Assembly (NCBI RefSeq): GCF_001591685.1
Contig: NZ_BCVJ01000003.1
Coordinates: forward strand, 1-64,000
DNA: 64,000 nucleotides
DNA from: Ligilactobacillus murinus DSM 20452 = NBRC 14221
GTDB lineage: Bacteria; Bacillota; Bacilli; Lactobacillales; Lactobacillaceae
Direction: 5' to 3'
The notes beneath the pieces were generated by a model. That model was not told the origin of the DNA, made no database searches, and worked only from the letters and a program-made list of their open reading frames with translations. Numbering within the stretch: the stretch's first letter is position 1; each line of letters starts with the position of its first letter. Of the stretch, positions 8,115 through 17,316 are shown in pieces. The position numbers and the translations under genes were made by a program.

Positions 8115-9695
8115 GGCTCTATACCTTTTGCTGTGTAATGATAACTTGTTCATTACACAGCTTTTTTGATATGGTATATAAATAAAAGTTTTTACACAAA
8201 AAAAAGAGCCATAATGGCACCTTTTTCTCTTGTGTATACAACCACGAAAACATCATTAGAAAGTATGGTGACATTATGACCTCTTTAAATTATACTACAC
8301 ATTCTGTTGATTCGATAGTTAAATCTTGTCTTGATATTAGTGATCCTCATCTTCACTTCTCTAATGAACCTTATGATGAAAAGATCAATGGTATCTCTTA
8401 TAAAGTTTTTCAAGCTACTATCAATTTCTTGCCTCACGAATTAACGAACTTTCGTTGTTTTAATTGTGGCTTTACCACCTTTTACCGTAATGGTTACACT
8501 CCTAAACGACTCATTCGGATCCCAGCTGTCAACGCCACTCATCAAACTACTATCCAAGCTCGTTCAGCTCGTATTCGTTGTCGCAATTGTAATTCAACTA
8601 TTTCTGCCAAAACTACGCTCCTACCTCCAAATTGTCAGATCTCTTATTCACTTAGAGCTAAGATCGCTACTAAACTAAGACATGACATTTCCGCTAAAAC
8701 GATCGCTTATGAAGAAGGTGTTTCTGCTTCGACCGTTAATCGTATGTTATCTCATACTCGTTCTGAATTTCGGAATAACTTCAATTTCTTACCGCTCCAT
8801 CTTTGCTTTGATGAATTTAGAGGTACTCACAATGGCTATCACTTTATCTGCCTTGATTCGGATAACCATGTTATCCAAACTATCTTACCTAATAGGTTTA
8901 AAGATACTATCATCAAGTATTTTATGAAATTCCCGGAATCCGTCAGACAGTTAGTGCGCACCGTCAGTTGTGACCTAAACTCTTACTACGTTGATATTGC
9001 TAAAACTCTATTCCCTAATGCTAAGATCATCATTGATCGTTTTCATATCGTTCAAATGATTAACCGAGCACTTAACTCTATGCGAACTGATTTGATGAAT
9101 AACTTTGAACGTAGCTCTAAAAACTACAAACTATTTAAGCGTAATTGGAAATTATTCTTAAAACGCTATGACGACCTAGATTGTACTCATCAATTTTATG
9201 AACGCTCACTAAAAATTTGGACTACCTCAGAACGTTTAGTAAATTTGGGACTTGAAGTTGGTGATCAAACCTTTAATGAAGCTTACTGGGACTATCAACG
9301 TTTATTAGAGCTCATCACCGCTCCAACTAAAAACAAAATAGACATCTTTAAACAACGTATTCACGAAGTTCATCAAAAGTACCTTACTAAGCGTAACTTA
9401 GCTACTAAATCTGAAAAAGTTCTTTTATCGTTCTTTGATAATTTAGACGCGATCATCTCCGCCTTAGACCCAATGTATTCACGTTACACAAACGGTCCAT
9501 TGGAAGGGATCAATCGGAAGATCAAACAGATACAACGTACTACCTATGGATATAGAAACTTTGATCATTTAAAAGCACGTATTTACCTTCAAACCTATCT
9601 TGGAAAAGATACAAGAAGTTCCATAAAGATAGCCTAGACCATCTCCATGGAACTTCTAAAAAAATTTAACTTTACACAGTGGTTGACAAAGAGAC
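8115..9695 (+). mobile_element. ISL3-family insertion sequence
   Basis: The element contains one ISL3-type transposase. The right end, read inward, is GTCTCTTTGTCAACCACTGTG, the classic ISL3 terminal style. The proposed left end, GGCTCTATACC...CTGTGTAA, begins at 8115. I find no 8-bp target duplication: the left flank is atttttga and the right flank is agaaaaat. Two more ISL3-like ends lie head to head at about 8187-8210 (ending AGAGCC) and from 8216 (GGCACCTTTTT...GTGTA), so the true left border could be 8216, with a short mini-element before it. A 12-bp perfect stem (8130-8141 with 8150-8161) lies just inside the proposed left end. Confidence 0.65.
8276..9637 (+). CDS. ISL3-family transposase
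   Basis: This 453-residue transposase has the family's usual length. Cysteine pairs at about residues 61/64 and 102/105 form the N-terminal zinc-binding domain. A helix-turn-helix region follows at about 135-160. The DDE catalytic core is visible as FDEFRG (Asp about 179), SCDLN (Asp about 233), IIDRFH (Asp about 254) and NGPLEGINRKIKQ (Glu about 410). The reading frame is intact, so the element may still move. It lies at the right edge of the accessory island, close to the 9742-9768 repeat. Confidence 0.95.
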   Translation: MTSLNYTTHSVDSIVKSCLDISDPHLHFSNEPYDEKINGISYKVFQATINFLPHELTNFRCFNCGFTTFYRNGYTPKRLIRIPAVNATHQTTIQARSARIRCRNCNSTISAKTTLLPPNCQISYSLRAKIATKLRHDISAKTIAYEEGVSASTVNRMLSHTRSEFRNNFNFLPLHLCFDEFRGTHNGYHFICLDSDNHVIQTILPNRFKDTIIKYFMKFPESVRQLVRTVSCDLNSYYVDIAKTLFPNAKIIIDRFHIVQMINRALNSMRTDLMNNFERSSKNYKLFKRNWKLFLKRYDDLDCTHQFYERSLKIWTTSERLVNLGLEVGDQTFNEAYWDYQRLLELITAPTKNKIDIFKQRIHEVHQKYLTKRNLATKSEKVLLSFFDNLDAIISALDPMYSRYTNGPLEGINRKIKQIQRTTYGYRNFDHLKARIYLQTYLGKDTRSSIKIA

Positions 9696-9741
9696 AGAAA
9701 AATTCCGCGTTCAAACCGCATAAACTATTTTTCTATTTAAA

Positions 9742-9768
9742 TTGTATACTTGACGGGCCCTAGTGCCC
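9742..9768. repeat. 27-bp direct repeat, right copy
   Basis: Identical to bases 1-27. It lies between the insertion sequence and the 3' end of pepX. The next bases (TTATGTCACAGCCTCTTTTTT) look like half of a terminator stem for pepX read on the minus strand. The island may therefore have entered the pepX terminator region and separated the two stem halves. Confidence 0.8.
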
Positions 9769-9788
9769 CTTATGTCACAGCCTCTTTT

Positions 9789-12200
9789 TTAGTTGTCTTG
9801 AGGAAGTTCTAAATAACATTTTGCTAGGTCTAAGATATAACTGATATCTTCGTTTCCCCGTAGCGTACCAAACATGTCAGTAGCATAGACGATCAGTCCT
9901 AATTTTCGCCCAGCAGGTAAGTGATAGTGTGTGGGCTGTAGTGTTACTTCAAGTTGATAGAATTTATCAGCTAAAAGTTCATCGTTTCGCCAAAGTTCAG
10001 TACGATTTTGCAAATTGATATGGCCTTTACTGATGAGTTTAAAGGGCGTATCTTTTCCTAGCGTAAACTCAACGAGATCATTTTCGCGCCAATTATAGCC
10101 CGCCAAGATCCCCTTAGGCTCAAGGACAGTAGGCGTCTCATTTAGGCGTTTAGCTTTACCAAGATCAACGAGCATAAAACTAAGTAGACCATGATCCGTA
10201 GAGCAAGCCACTTTAACACTGAGTTTAGGTGCACCGCTGATGATCAATGGCTGCTTTAAAGGAGCTGTTTGGAATTTTAAGCGGGCTTTTTCAAGCGGTG
10301 AAGCCTCAGAACTAACAAGATCATTTTTCCAAAGCTCAAGATCTACTTGATAGTTAGCGAAAGCCTTAGGTGTCAGCTGATCGTTAAAACTCAAAGTCCC
10401 TGTATCAGAGATATCAGCTAGCTTTCCAGCTTGTGTCAGCCAAAGTTTAGTTGTAGTCAGTGCTTGCCAAGTAGAATAAGTTTTCCAAGTATCAGGCTCA
10501 ACATTATCTTGGATCAAAACGTCAGGCAAAACAGTAGTCGCTTGATTATCGATCCCATAGAGTTTATGTGACAACCAAAGATTCATCATATCGGTAAAAT
10601 CAAGTGACTGAAAATTATTGATATAAATGTGTTGTCCTTGATGTAAGATCAATTTGGTCTTGACCGGTAGCTCTTGGAGGGCTTGATAGAGATTAAAGAC
10701 ATTCCGCGGTTTAACGTTCCAGTCATTCAAACCATGTACTAAGACAACATCGCATTTGATGTTAGCGACGTTATTTAGATAGTTACGTTCATCCCAAAAG
10801 CGATTATAATTTCCAGTCTGGCGGTCTTGACCAGCAAAGAGTAAGTCCAATTGCTTTTGCCATTTGGTAGCAATTTTTTGGTATTGTGCCAGATCTTTGC
10901 GTCGACTAAAGCATTCTTGGGCTAAAACATCGGCGTCTTCGCCAACATAGCCATCGGGGGAAACAACTAGCCCACCATCACGATAATAATCATACCAACT
11001 AGAGATCGCTGCTTCGGAAATGATCGTCTCTAAGCCTTCGATCCCAGTCGTTGCAGCTGCGGTAGCTAAAGTTCCAAGATAGGATTTTCCAGTCATTGCA
11101 ACTTTTTTATTGCACCACCAGGCTTTGATCTCGATATTTTCACTGCGATTGGTGAAGGCACGACGTTTTCCTGTCAACCACTCGATGATGGCAATTGTTG
11201 AGCTAGTTTCTTCTTGCGAGCCACAAGTACGAAAGCCTTCTGAATCGCGCGTTCCGATCCCTGCAGCATAGACGACGCCAAAACCACGTGCCAAGAAGTA
11301 ATCATTTAGAGTGTAGCTCAATTCACGATCAAAGGTCTCTTCAGCTCGTGTTGAACGTCCGGCGACTTCACGCTTAGGAGGTAAGTTTGGTGCTTTGGCT
11401 TCGAATTTTATATCAGTATAGCTAGTCGTAGTCGGTGTTTTATGTGTTAATTTCGCGGTGGCTGGATGTAACATTTTGGCGCCTAAAGAATCATTAGTCC
11501 CTTGATTGTAAGGGCTAGCCGTATATAAAACAGGTACTTTAAGGCCGTGCTCTGTATCTTTAGGCCGCATGATCTCAACTTTTAACAGATCCAATTTACC
11601 ATCGTGATCAGAATCGACATCGGCTTCGACATAGACGACTTCGCGGATCAGCTTGTCAGTATCAAAGATCGGTTGCGCCTTGCCGTTAAAGAAGAGAGGC
11701 TTTTTGATCGCAGGTAGCTCATAGAATTTTGTAAAATAGCCTAAGGCAGCTAAGCGATCAAGTAGAGTCTGCCCGTGTTTAGTATGGGTGCAGAGCAGAT
11801 CATATAGCGCATTGATCAGGTCGGTGCGATCATTAAGTTGTTGTGCATGGTAAAGTCCAAGTTTATCCATTGAACCAAGTGGATCGTCGATATCAAAATC
11901 AGTCTCAGCTTCAAAATCAAGTAATTGCAGTGCTACCAAATAAAAAGTTTTTAAGTCCACTGTTTGGCTTTGTTTGAATTCGACGACATCAAGTGTTGGT
12001 GTGGCCAAAAGATCGCTCAAGTACGCTTTCTTTGCTGCGGGCGTCTTTAAATGTGGCAAACAAGCAAGGATAAATTGGATCCAGATATGGTTTAAATCAT
12101 CGTTATGTTGCACATCGCAGTTTAAAAAGCCGATCTGATTGAGTTCACGTGCTTTAGTCTTAGCATCGACAGTTAGATGAGCAAATTGGTTGATCTTCAT
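9789..12200 (-). CDS. pepX: Xaa-Pro dipeptidyl-peptidase PepX
   Basis: This cytoplasmic serine peptidase of family S15 removes Xaa-Pro dipeptides from peptide N-termini, a key step in use of proline-rich peptides by lactic acid bacteria. The start at 12200 gives an 803-residue protein beginning MKINQF, after AAGGAGG at ideal spacing; the longer frame lacks this. The nucleophile sits in GKSYLG (Ser about 373). The later LVHGLNDWNV and GQHIY segments carry the Asp and His region. The N-terminal helical domain and the C-terminal beta domain give the usual family length. A -10 box (TATAAT on the minus strand) lies at 12233-12238. It is divergent from a peptide-binding lipoprotein gene, consistent with peptide nutrition. 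Confidence 0.95.
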   Translation of the reverse strand: MKINQFAHLTVDAKTKARELNQIGFLNCDVQHNDDLNHIWIQFILACLPHLKTPAAKKAYLSDLLATPTLDVVEFKQSQTVDLKTFYLVALQLLDFEAETDFDIDDPLGSMDKLGLYHAQQLNDRTDLINALYDLLCTHTKHGQTLLDRLAALGYFTKFYELPAIKKPLFFNGKAQPIFDTDKLIREVVYVEADVDSDHDGKLDLLKVEIMRPKDTEHGLKVPVLYTASPYNQGTNDSLGAKMLHPATAKLTHKTPTTTSYTDIKFEAKAPNLPPKREVAGRSTRAEETFDRELSYTLNDYFLARGFGVVYAAGIGTRDSEGFRTCGSQEETSSTIAIIEWLTGKRRAFTNRSENIEIKAWWCNKKVAMTGKSYLGTLATAAATTGIEGLETIISEAAISSWYDYYRDGGLVVSPDGYVGEDADVLAQECFSRRKDLAQYQKIATKWQKQLDLLFAGQDRQTGNYNRFWDERNYLNNVANIKCDVVLVHGLNDWNVKPRNVFNLYQALQELPVKTKLILHQGQHIYINNFQSLDFTDMMNLWLSHKLYGIDNQATTVLPDVLIQDNVEPDTWKTYSTWQALTTTKLWLTQAGKLADISDTGTLSFNDQLTPKAFANYQVDLELWKNDLVSSEASPLEKARLKFQTAPLKQPLIISGAPKLSVKVACSTDHGLLSFMLVDLGKAKRLNETPTVLEPKGILAGYNWRENDLVEFTLGKDTPFKLISKGHINLQNRTELWRNDELLADKFYQLEVTLQPTHYHLPAGRKLGLIVYATDMFGTLRGNEDISYILDLAKCYLELPQDN

Positions 12201-12376
12201 GCTAAAAGCCTCCTTGTAGAGTTGATGTGTCAATTATAGTCGTTTACTCATAGAAATACTAGTGGTGATACTCGAAAAAAACATTTCCTATTTGTAAGTA
12301 AAAATTATTGCTAAATACGATTAAATAGTGCAAAATTATATTGTTAGATACTTTAGATAAGGGGGATGAATTCAAG

Positions 12377-13996
12377 ATGAAGAAACGAAATCTCATGGCA
12401 TTTGTAGGGATCTTATTAGCTGGCGGTATCTTAGCTGGTTGTAGCAACAGTAATAATAGTAAAAGTAATTCAGATCCACAAGCCATGAAAGCTGCTGTCA
12501 GTGATCAAATGGCAACTTTAAATACAGCTAAATATAGTGATATGATCAGTTTAGAAGCGATGGATAACGCTTTTGAAGGCTTATATCGCTTTGATAGCAA
12601 GGGTAAACCAGTCTTGGCTGGCGCTCAAAGTGTTTCACATAATGAGGCCCAAGACGTGTATACTTTTAAGTTGCGTAAGGATGCTAAGTGGTCAAACGGT
12701 GATCATGTAACGGCAAAAGACTATGTATATGCTTGGCAAAATTTGATCGCGCCTGCGACAGCTTCGCCAAACTCACAACGGTTAGATCCGATCAAAAATG
12801 CGCAAGCGATCCGTAAGGGTGAAATGCAACCAGATCAATTAGGTGTCAAAGCTTTAGATGATCAAACTTTGCAGGTTGAACTTGAAGCACCGATCAGCTA
12901 CTTGGATGAGCTTTTGACAGGCGCACCATTTTTCCCTAAAAACGAAAAAGTTGTTACTAAATATGGTGATAAATATGGAACAACTTCTGACAAAACTGTC
13001 TATAATGGACCATTTGTTGTTAGTGGTTGGAAAGGAACCAATGATACTTGGAGCTATGTAAAAAATAATAATTATTGGGATAAAAAGAATGTAAAATTGA
13101 AACGTGCTGACATCCAAGTGGTCAAAGACACGTCAACAGCAGGAAAATTATTCCAAACAAATAAATTAGATTATACGATCTTAGGCAATGAATTTGCTAA
13201 ACAATATGCTAATAACCCGGGTTATCATTCTAAGAAGATCCCATTGATCGGTTATTTAGGCTTCAACACAAAACGCGATATTACAGGTAATGTGCATGCC
13301 AGAAAGGCGATCGCGCAAGGCTTTGATAAGAAGTTATTGGTGAAAAATGTTTTGAATGCGGGTACACCATTGAATGGGATCGTACCAGCTGATTTTGCAT
13401 ATAACTCTGAAACGGGTAAAGAATACCGTAAACAAGCTGGGGATCTATTGCCGTATGATAAGAAAGTCGCTCAAAGTGAATGGGAACAAGCTAAAAAAGA
13501 ATTGGGTCAAAATGAATTGACGCTAGAAGTTTTGACTTCGGACACCAATGAAGCTAAACAAGTCGGAAATTATCTCCAAAGTCAATTGGAGCAAAACTTA
13601 CCAGGCTTAAAGGTCAACTTACGCGCAATTCCACTTAAATCGCGGTTAGCAGCCACAACGGCTTACGATTACGATGTAGTTTATGGAACATGGCAACCTG
13701 ACTATGCTGATCCAGTCAACTTTATCAGCGATGGGGGTCAATATCACTTGAATACTGATTATCAAAATCAAGAATTCTGGAACGATCTTGATCAAGCAGC
13801 TGGTGAATATGCAAGTCAACCGGCCAAACGTTGGGAAGCTTTGATCGATGCTGAAAAGCATTTGATCAAAGATGACACCTATACGGCACCTGTTTATCAA
13901 GGGGCTATGACCTATCTCTTAAACTCACGGGTCAAGGGCTTGAACATTTCACCATACGGGACAGTGTTATTGTACCGCGATGTTGAACTCAAATAG
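12377..13996 (+). CDS. oligopeptide-binding lipoprotein (OppA-like, orphan)
   Basis: This is a 539-residue SBP family 5 protein that captures peptides for an Opp ABC transporter. The start at 12377 (MKKRNLMAF) follows a GGGGG ribosome binding site and gives a clean lipoprotein signal peptide with lipobox LAGC. The mature protein shows family motifs such as TFKLRKDAKWSNGD and a YNGPFVVSGW segment. It has no adjacent permease or ATPase genes. It probably supplies the oppBCDF system at 33-37 kb, whose own OppA (31471) is a paralogue. A terminator follows at 14030-14058. Confidence 0.9.
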   Translation: MKKRNLMAFVGILLAGGILAGCSNSNNSKSNSDPQAMKAAVSDQMATLNTAKYSDMISLEAMDNAFEGLYRFDSKGKPVLAGAQSVSHNEAQDVYTFKLRKDAKWSNGDHVTAKDYVYAWQNLIAPATASPNSQRLDPIKNAQAIRKGEMQPDQLGVKALDDQTLQVELEAPISYLDELLTGAPFFPKNEKVVTKYGDKYGTTSDKTVYNGPFVVSGWKGTNDTWSYVKNNNYWDKKNVKLKRADIQVVKDTSTAGKLFQTNKLDYTILGNEFAKQYANNPGYHSKKIPLIGYLGFNTKRDITGNVHARKAIAQGFDKKLLVKNVLNAGTPLNGIVPADFAYNSETGKEYRKQAGDLLPYDKKVAQSEWEQAKKELGQNELTLEVLTSDTNEAKQVGNYLQSQLEQNLPGLKVNLRAIPLKSRLAATTAYDYDVVYGTWQPDYADPVNFISDGGQYHLNTDYQNQEFWNDLDQAAGEYASQPAKRWEALIDAEKHLIKDDTYTAPVYQGAMTYLLNSRVKGLNISPYGTVLLYRDVELK

Positions 13997-14029
13997 TGTT
14001 TAGGTAAATTTAATAATTTGAAAAAAGAG

Positions 14030-14058
14030 CCGATGTAATAATCATATCGGTTTTTTTT
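14030..14058 (+). terminator. terminator of the orphan oppA
   Basis: A short CCGAT...ATCGG stem is followed by eight T residues, 33 bases after the stop codon. Confidence 0.7.
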
Positions 14059-14176
14059 CTAATTGTTGTATAAGTATTTTAGTAGATAGAGGGTTAAATT
14101 TTAGTTATAATTAATTTTATTGAATATGCTGTAACTGTATCTATTAGTAGCTTTAAGAGGGGAAGGGAAAATAATA

Positions 14177-15352
14177 ATGGAACATTTAGGAATCCTATGT
14201 CTGGTGTTGCTGTCAACGGCTTTAGCTGGACATTTTAGCCGTCGGATCGGTATGCCAGCCGTAATTGGGCAATTATTAGTTGGTATCATCTTAGGCCCAG
14301 CAGTTTTAGGCTGGGTCGTTGAAAATGATTTTGTGCATACTTTTTCCGAGATCGGCGTTATCTTGTTGATGTTTATGGCAGGGCTCGAAAGTGATCTTGG
14401 CTTACTCAAGAAGTATTTCAAACCATCGATGTCAGTAGCGGTTTGTGGAATCGTGGTCCCAGTAGCTTTGGTCTATATTTTAGGGCGTTTCTTTGATTTT
14501 AATAATGAGCAAGCGATCTTTTTAGGGGTCACATTTGCAGCGACCTCAGTTAGCATCTCTGTTGAAGTCCTTAAAGAATTACGTCGGCTTGACTCAAAGG
14601 AAGGGACAACGATCTTAGGGGCGGCTGTGATCGATGATATTTTAGCTGTTATCATTTTAAGTGTGTTAGTCAGCATCTTTAGTGATGTGGCAAAGAGTAG
14701 CGGTGGTCATGTCCAGTCTAATCTAGCTTTAGGGATCACGTTACAAGTCTTGTATTTTGTGGGGATCTATGTGGTCTTCAAGTGGGTGACCCCAACTTTG
14801 ATGCGGATCGGTGAAAAGATGTCAGTTTCGGCTTCAGTCATCTTGATGTCATTAGTGATCTGTTTAGGGATGGCTTATTTAGCTGAATTAGTTGGTTTAA
14901 GTGGCGTCGTTGGTTCATTTTTCGCTGGGGTCGCAGTAGCCCAAACTGGTTACAAGCGTGAAGTCGAAGAAAGTGTGGAACCGATCGGCTATGCTGTGTT
15001 TATTCCGATGTTTTTTGTCAGCATCGGTTTGCATATGACCTTTGATGGTTTCTTATCAGATCTCGTATTTATCATTCCATTGACGATCTTGGCTTTATTG
15101 ACCAAATGGATCGGCTGTGGTGCTGGAGCCAAAGCTTTAGGAATGGATTGGCATTCGGCTGATATCATTGGGGCCGGGATGGTCTCACGGGGTGAAATGG
15201 CATTGATCATTGCGCAAGTAGGGTACAGTGCCAAACTTTTGACGAGTGAATACTATTCAGGTGTGATCATCGTGATCATTTTGACAACGATCATTGCGCC
15301 ATTCATGTTAAAACAAGCGATCATGCGCCAAAAGAAAGCAGCTAAAGGATAA
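14177..15352 (+). CDS. CPA2-family Na+(K+)/H+ antiporter
   Basis: This 391-residue integral membrane protein has about 11-12 hydrophobic segments, and the ALAGHFSRRIGMPAVIGQLL start is typical of NapA/KefB-like antiporters. The transport core shows VIDDILAVIIL (the ND/DD motif region) and GMVSRGEMALIIAQ. There is no cytosolic TrkA-N domain, so it is the short NapA-like form. It exchanges monovalent cations for protons across the cell membrane. It is monocistronic, with an AGAGGGGAAGGG ribosome binding site and a perfect terminator. A paralogue lies in the sialic acid operon at 22408-23568. Confidence 0.88.
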   Translation: MEHLGILCLVLLSTALAGHFSRRIGMPAVIGQLLVGIILGPAVLGWVVENDFVHTFSEIGVILLMFMAGLESDLGLLKKYFKPSMSVAVCGIVVPVALVYILGRFFDFNNEQAIFLGVTFAATSVSISVEVLKELRRLDSKEGTTILGAAVIDDILAVIILSVLVSIFSDVAKSSGGHVQSNLALGITLQVLYFVGIYVVFKWVTPTLMRIGEKMSVSASVILMSLVICLGMAYLAELVGLSGVVGSFFAGVAVAQTGYKREVEESVEPIGYAVFIPMFFVSIGLHMTFDGFLSDLVFIIPLTILALLTKWIGCGAGAKALGMDWHSADIIGAGMVSRGEMALIIAQVGYSAKLLTSEYYSGVIIVIILTTIIAPFMLKQAIMRQKKAAKG

Positions 15353-15354
15353 TA

Positions 15355-15392
15355 AAAGAGACCCACTACATAATATTGTAGTGGGTCTCTTT
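15355..15392. terminator. bidirectional terminator between convergent genes
   Basis: A perfect 14-bp stem (15357-15370 with 15377-15390) is flanked by A and T runs. It lies between the convergent antiporter and amino acid permease genes and can serve both. Confidence 0.85.
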
Positions 15393-15414
15393 GCTATTTA
15401 TACGGTGCTGATCG

Positions 15415-16806
15415 CTATTCGTTGATCTTACTGTGTTTGATCCCGTAGCTAAAGTAGATGACCATTCCGATCGCAAACCAGACGAATGCAGCGATCCAAG
15501 TTTCTAAAGAAAGTTGCGCTAACATCACAGCACACAAGATAGCTGAGATGATCGGCAAGACAGGATAAAATGGTACTTTGAAACCATCTTTATTTGGGAT
15601 ATCTTTTCGTTTACGCAATGGTAAGACCCCAAGTGAGACGAACATAAAGGCCAACAATGTCCCGATATTGACTAAGTTTGTCAATTGGTTGAGGGAGAAA
15701 AAGCCACCAGTCAAGGCAATGATCACGGTAACGATCAACATGCTTTTTTCTGGTGTTTTAGTCTTTTCATTGATCTGACCTAAGAACTTAGGCAAAAGAC
15801 CATCACGCCCGATCGAGTAGATCAAACGTGAAGAACTATAGACCATCGTTACCATCATCGTGAACATTCCCGCTAAGGCGCTGACTGAGATGATCCCTGC
15901 GACCCAATTTTGTTTAACGGCATAAAGCGCAAAGGAAACTGGGTCAGAGACGTTTAACTTAGTATAAGAGATCATCCCGGTCAAGACGATCGAAACTAAG
16001 ATGTAAAGTAATGTACAGATCGCCAACGTTCCGATGATCCCACGGGGCATATTTTTAGCTGGTTCTTTGACTTCAGCCGCCGAAGAAGCGACCACATCAA
16101 AGCCAAGATAAGCAAAAAAGACTTGAGCCGCACCCACTAAGACACCTTTAGTACCAAAGGGCATGAATGGGTCCCAGTTTGTAGGTTTGACATAAAACAT
16201 TCCAACTAATAGGAATAAGATGATGATCGCGATCTTGATGACAACCACGATCGAATTGATCGTCATTGAAGTCCGCAAGCCCCGTGAAAGCACGTAAGAA
16301 ATAAATAAAACGATCAACACAGCTGGCAGATTGATAAAAGTCCCATTGGTTGGATCAAAGGGTCCCGTGATCGCTTTAGGCAAGTGGATCCCAAAGCCAG
16401 CTAATAAAGAGTTGAAATAGGCGGAAAAGCCGGTTGAGACCGCAGCAACAGACAGCATATACTCTAAGATCAAAGCCCAGCCTAAAAACCAACCGACGAT
16501 CTCACCAAAGACGACATTCCCAAATGAATAGGCACTCCCGGCGATCGGTAAAGCAGAAGAAAATTCAGCGTAACACATTGCAGCCGTCGAACAAACGAGC
16601 GCTGCGATCACAAACGAGATCGTGATCGCTGGCCCACTGTGAAGGGCGGCAATAGTTCCAGGCAAGATGAAGATCCCCGTACCGATCACGGCTCCGATCC
16701 CCATTGAGATAAGATCTTTAGCACTAAGCGTTTTGTTAAACTTGCGGTCTTCAGCTAAATAACGATCTAAACTTTCTTTTTTGAAGACGCGTTCCTTAAT
16801 ACTCAT
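15415..16806 (-). CDS. APC-family amino acid permease (CAT/YfnA-like)
   Basis: This 463-residue permease has about 12-13 membrane segments. The N-terminal region has LISMGIGAVIGTGIFILPG, the conserved TM1 helix-break motif of APC transporters, and the FFAYLGFDVVASSAAEVKEP segment of the cationic amino acid transporter subgroup. The start at 16806 (MSIKERVF) follows AGAGGT; the longer frame starting at 16827 overlaps the ribosome binding site. Substrate is probably a basic or broad-range amino acid, taken up from the medium; this cannot be fixed from sequence. It is monocistronic. Confidence 0.88.
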   Translation of the reverse strand: MSIKERVFKKESLDRYLAEDRKFNKTLSAKDLISMGIGAVIGTGIFILPGTIAALHSGPAITISFVIAALVCSTAAMCYAEFSSALPIAGSAYSFGNVVFGEIVGWFLGWALILEYMLSVAAVSTGFSAYFNSLLAGFGIHLPKAITGPFDPTNGTFINLPAVLIVLFISYVLSRGLRTSMTINSIVVVIKIAIIILFLLVGMFYVKPTNWDPFMPFGTKGVLVGAAQVFFAYLGFDVVASSAAEVKEPAKNMPRGIIGTLAICTLLYILVSIVLTGMISYTKLNVSDPVSFALYAVKQNWVAGIISVSALAGMFTMMVTMVYSSSRLIYSIGRDGLLPKFLGQINEKTKTPEKSMLIVTVIIALTGGFFSLNQLTNLVNIGTLLAFMFVSLGVLPLRKRKDIPNKDGFKVPFYPVLPIISAILCAVMLAQLSLETWIAAFVWFAIGMVIYFSYGIKHSKINE

Positions 16807-16888
16807 AGATAAGATACCTCTTTGCATAATATTAATTACTTTATAATAAGGGTTGTATTATTAAATGTCAATTAGTCTTCAATAAAAA

Positions 16889-16913
16889 GAGGCCACGCTC
16901 AAATTGTGGCCTC
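16889..16913 (-). terminator. terminator of the 55-residue gene
   Basis: Arms 16889-16896 and 16906-16913 (GAGGCCAC/GTGGCCTC) form a perfect 8-bp stem. On the minus strand it is followed by TTTTTATT, and it lies 27 bases after the small gene's stop codon. Confidence 0.8.
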
Positions 16914-16940
16914 AAGGTTGAATATTCTAATTAACTACGA

Positions 16941-17108
16941 TTATAAGCGGATCTTAGCGTCTAACTTCGACAATTCAGAGAGTGCATCTTGAATCGTCAC
17001 GCCCGTTGCTTCAAATTTAGGGTTATCATTTGAGCGGGCACTGAAAAGTTGGCTTTTCGTATCCAGGGAAATCGAGTAGTTTGCTTTTGAAAATTCGCCA
17101 AATTCCAT
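16941..17108 (-). CDS. small conserved-looking protein of 55 residues
   Basis: This short gene encodes 55 residues beginning MEFGEFSKANYSISLDTKSQ and ending SKLDAKIRL. It has a strong ribosome binding site (GGAGGGG, 8 bases before ATG), its own terminator and an upstream region with a perfect palindrome. The protein is soluble, with no membrane segment or cysteine. It looks like a short beta-rich N-terminal half with an amphipathic C-terminal helix (VTIQDALSELSKLDAKI). I do not recognise the family. The complete gene signals make it more than a chance frame. Confidence 0.7.
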   Translation of the reverse strand: MEFGEFSKANYSISLDTKSQLFSARSNDNPKFEATGVTIQDALSELSKLDAKIRL

Positions 17109-17150
17109 AGTAATACCCCTCCATTAAGTATAGAATAAAGTTAACAGCAA

Positions 17151-17178
17151 TGTTGTATCTAAAAAAATAGATACAACA
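17151..17178. promoter_or_regulatory. perfect 10-bp palindrome, operator candidate
   Basis: TGTTGTATCT and AGATACAACA are exact inverted copies separated by AAAAAAAT. The site lies 43 bases upstream of the small minus-strand gene. A TTGACA hexamer on the minus strand at 17181-17186 sits beside it, so a bound repressor would overlap that promoter. Arm length and spacing suit a dimeric repressor such as a GntR-type protein; the protein itself is unknown. Confidence 0.55.
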
Positions 17179-17267
17179 TCTGTCAACGCTTACAATTTTA
17201 TAATGGATACTTTTATTTTGCAAGAAAAAAGGATCAAGTTTAGTTTAATAATAGTTGGGCGGAAATC

Positions 17268-17287
17268 CCCTTACTTTAGTGAGGGGT
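17268..17287 (+). other. leader hairpin before guanylate kinase-like gene
   Basis: CCCCTTAC and GTGAGGGG pair (one G-U) around TTTA. There is no T-run, so it is a leader RNA structure rather than a terminator. It ends 30 bases before the proposed start codon. Confidence 0.4.
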
Positions 17288-17316
17288 AGTTGACGATAGA
17301 GTAATAGGTGATTTTT

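Noticed and set aside
1-9768. Prophage or integrative conjugative element
   Set aside because: There is no integrase, relaxase, structural or replication gene. Only the direct repeats hint at mobility.
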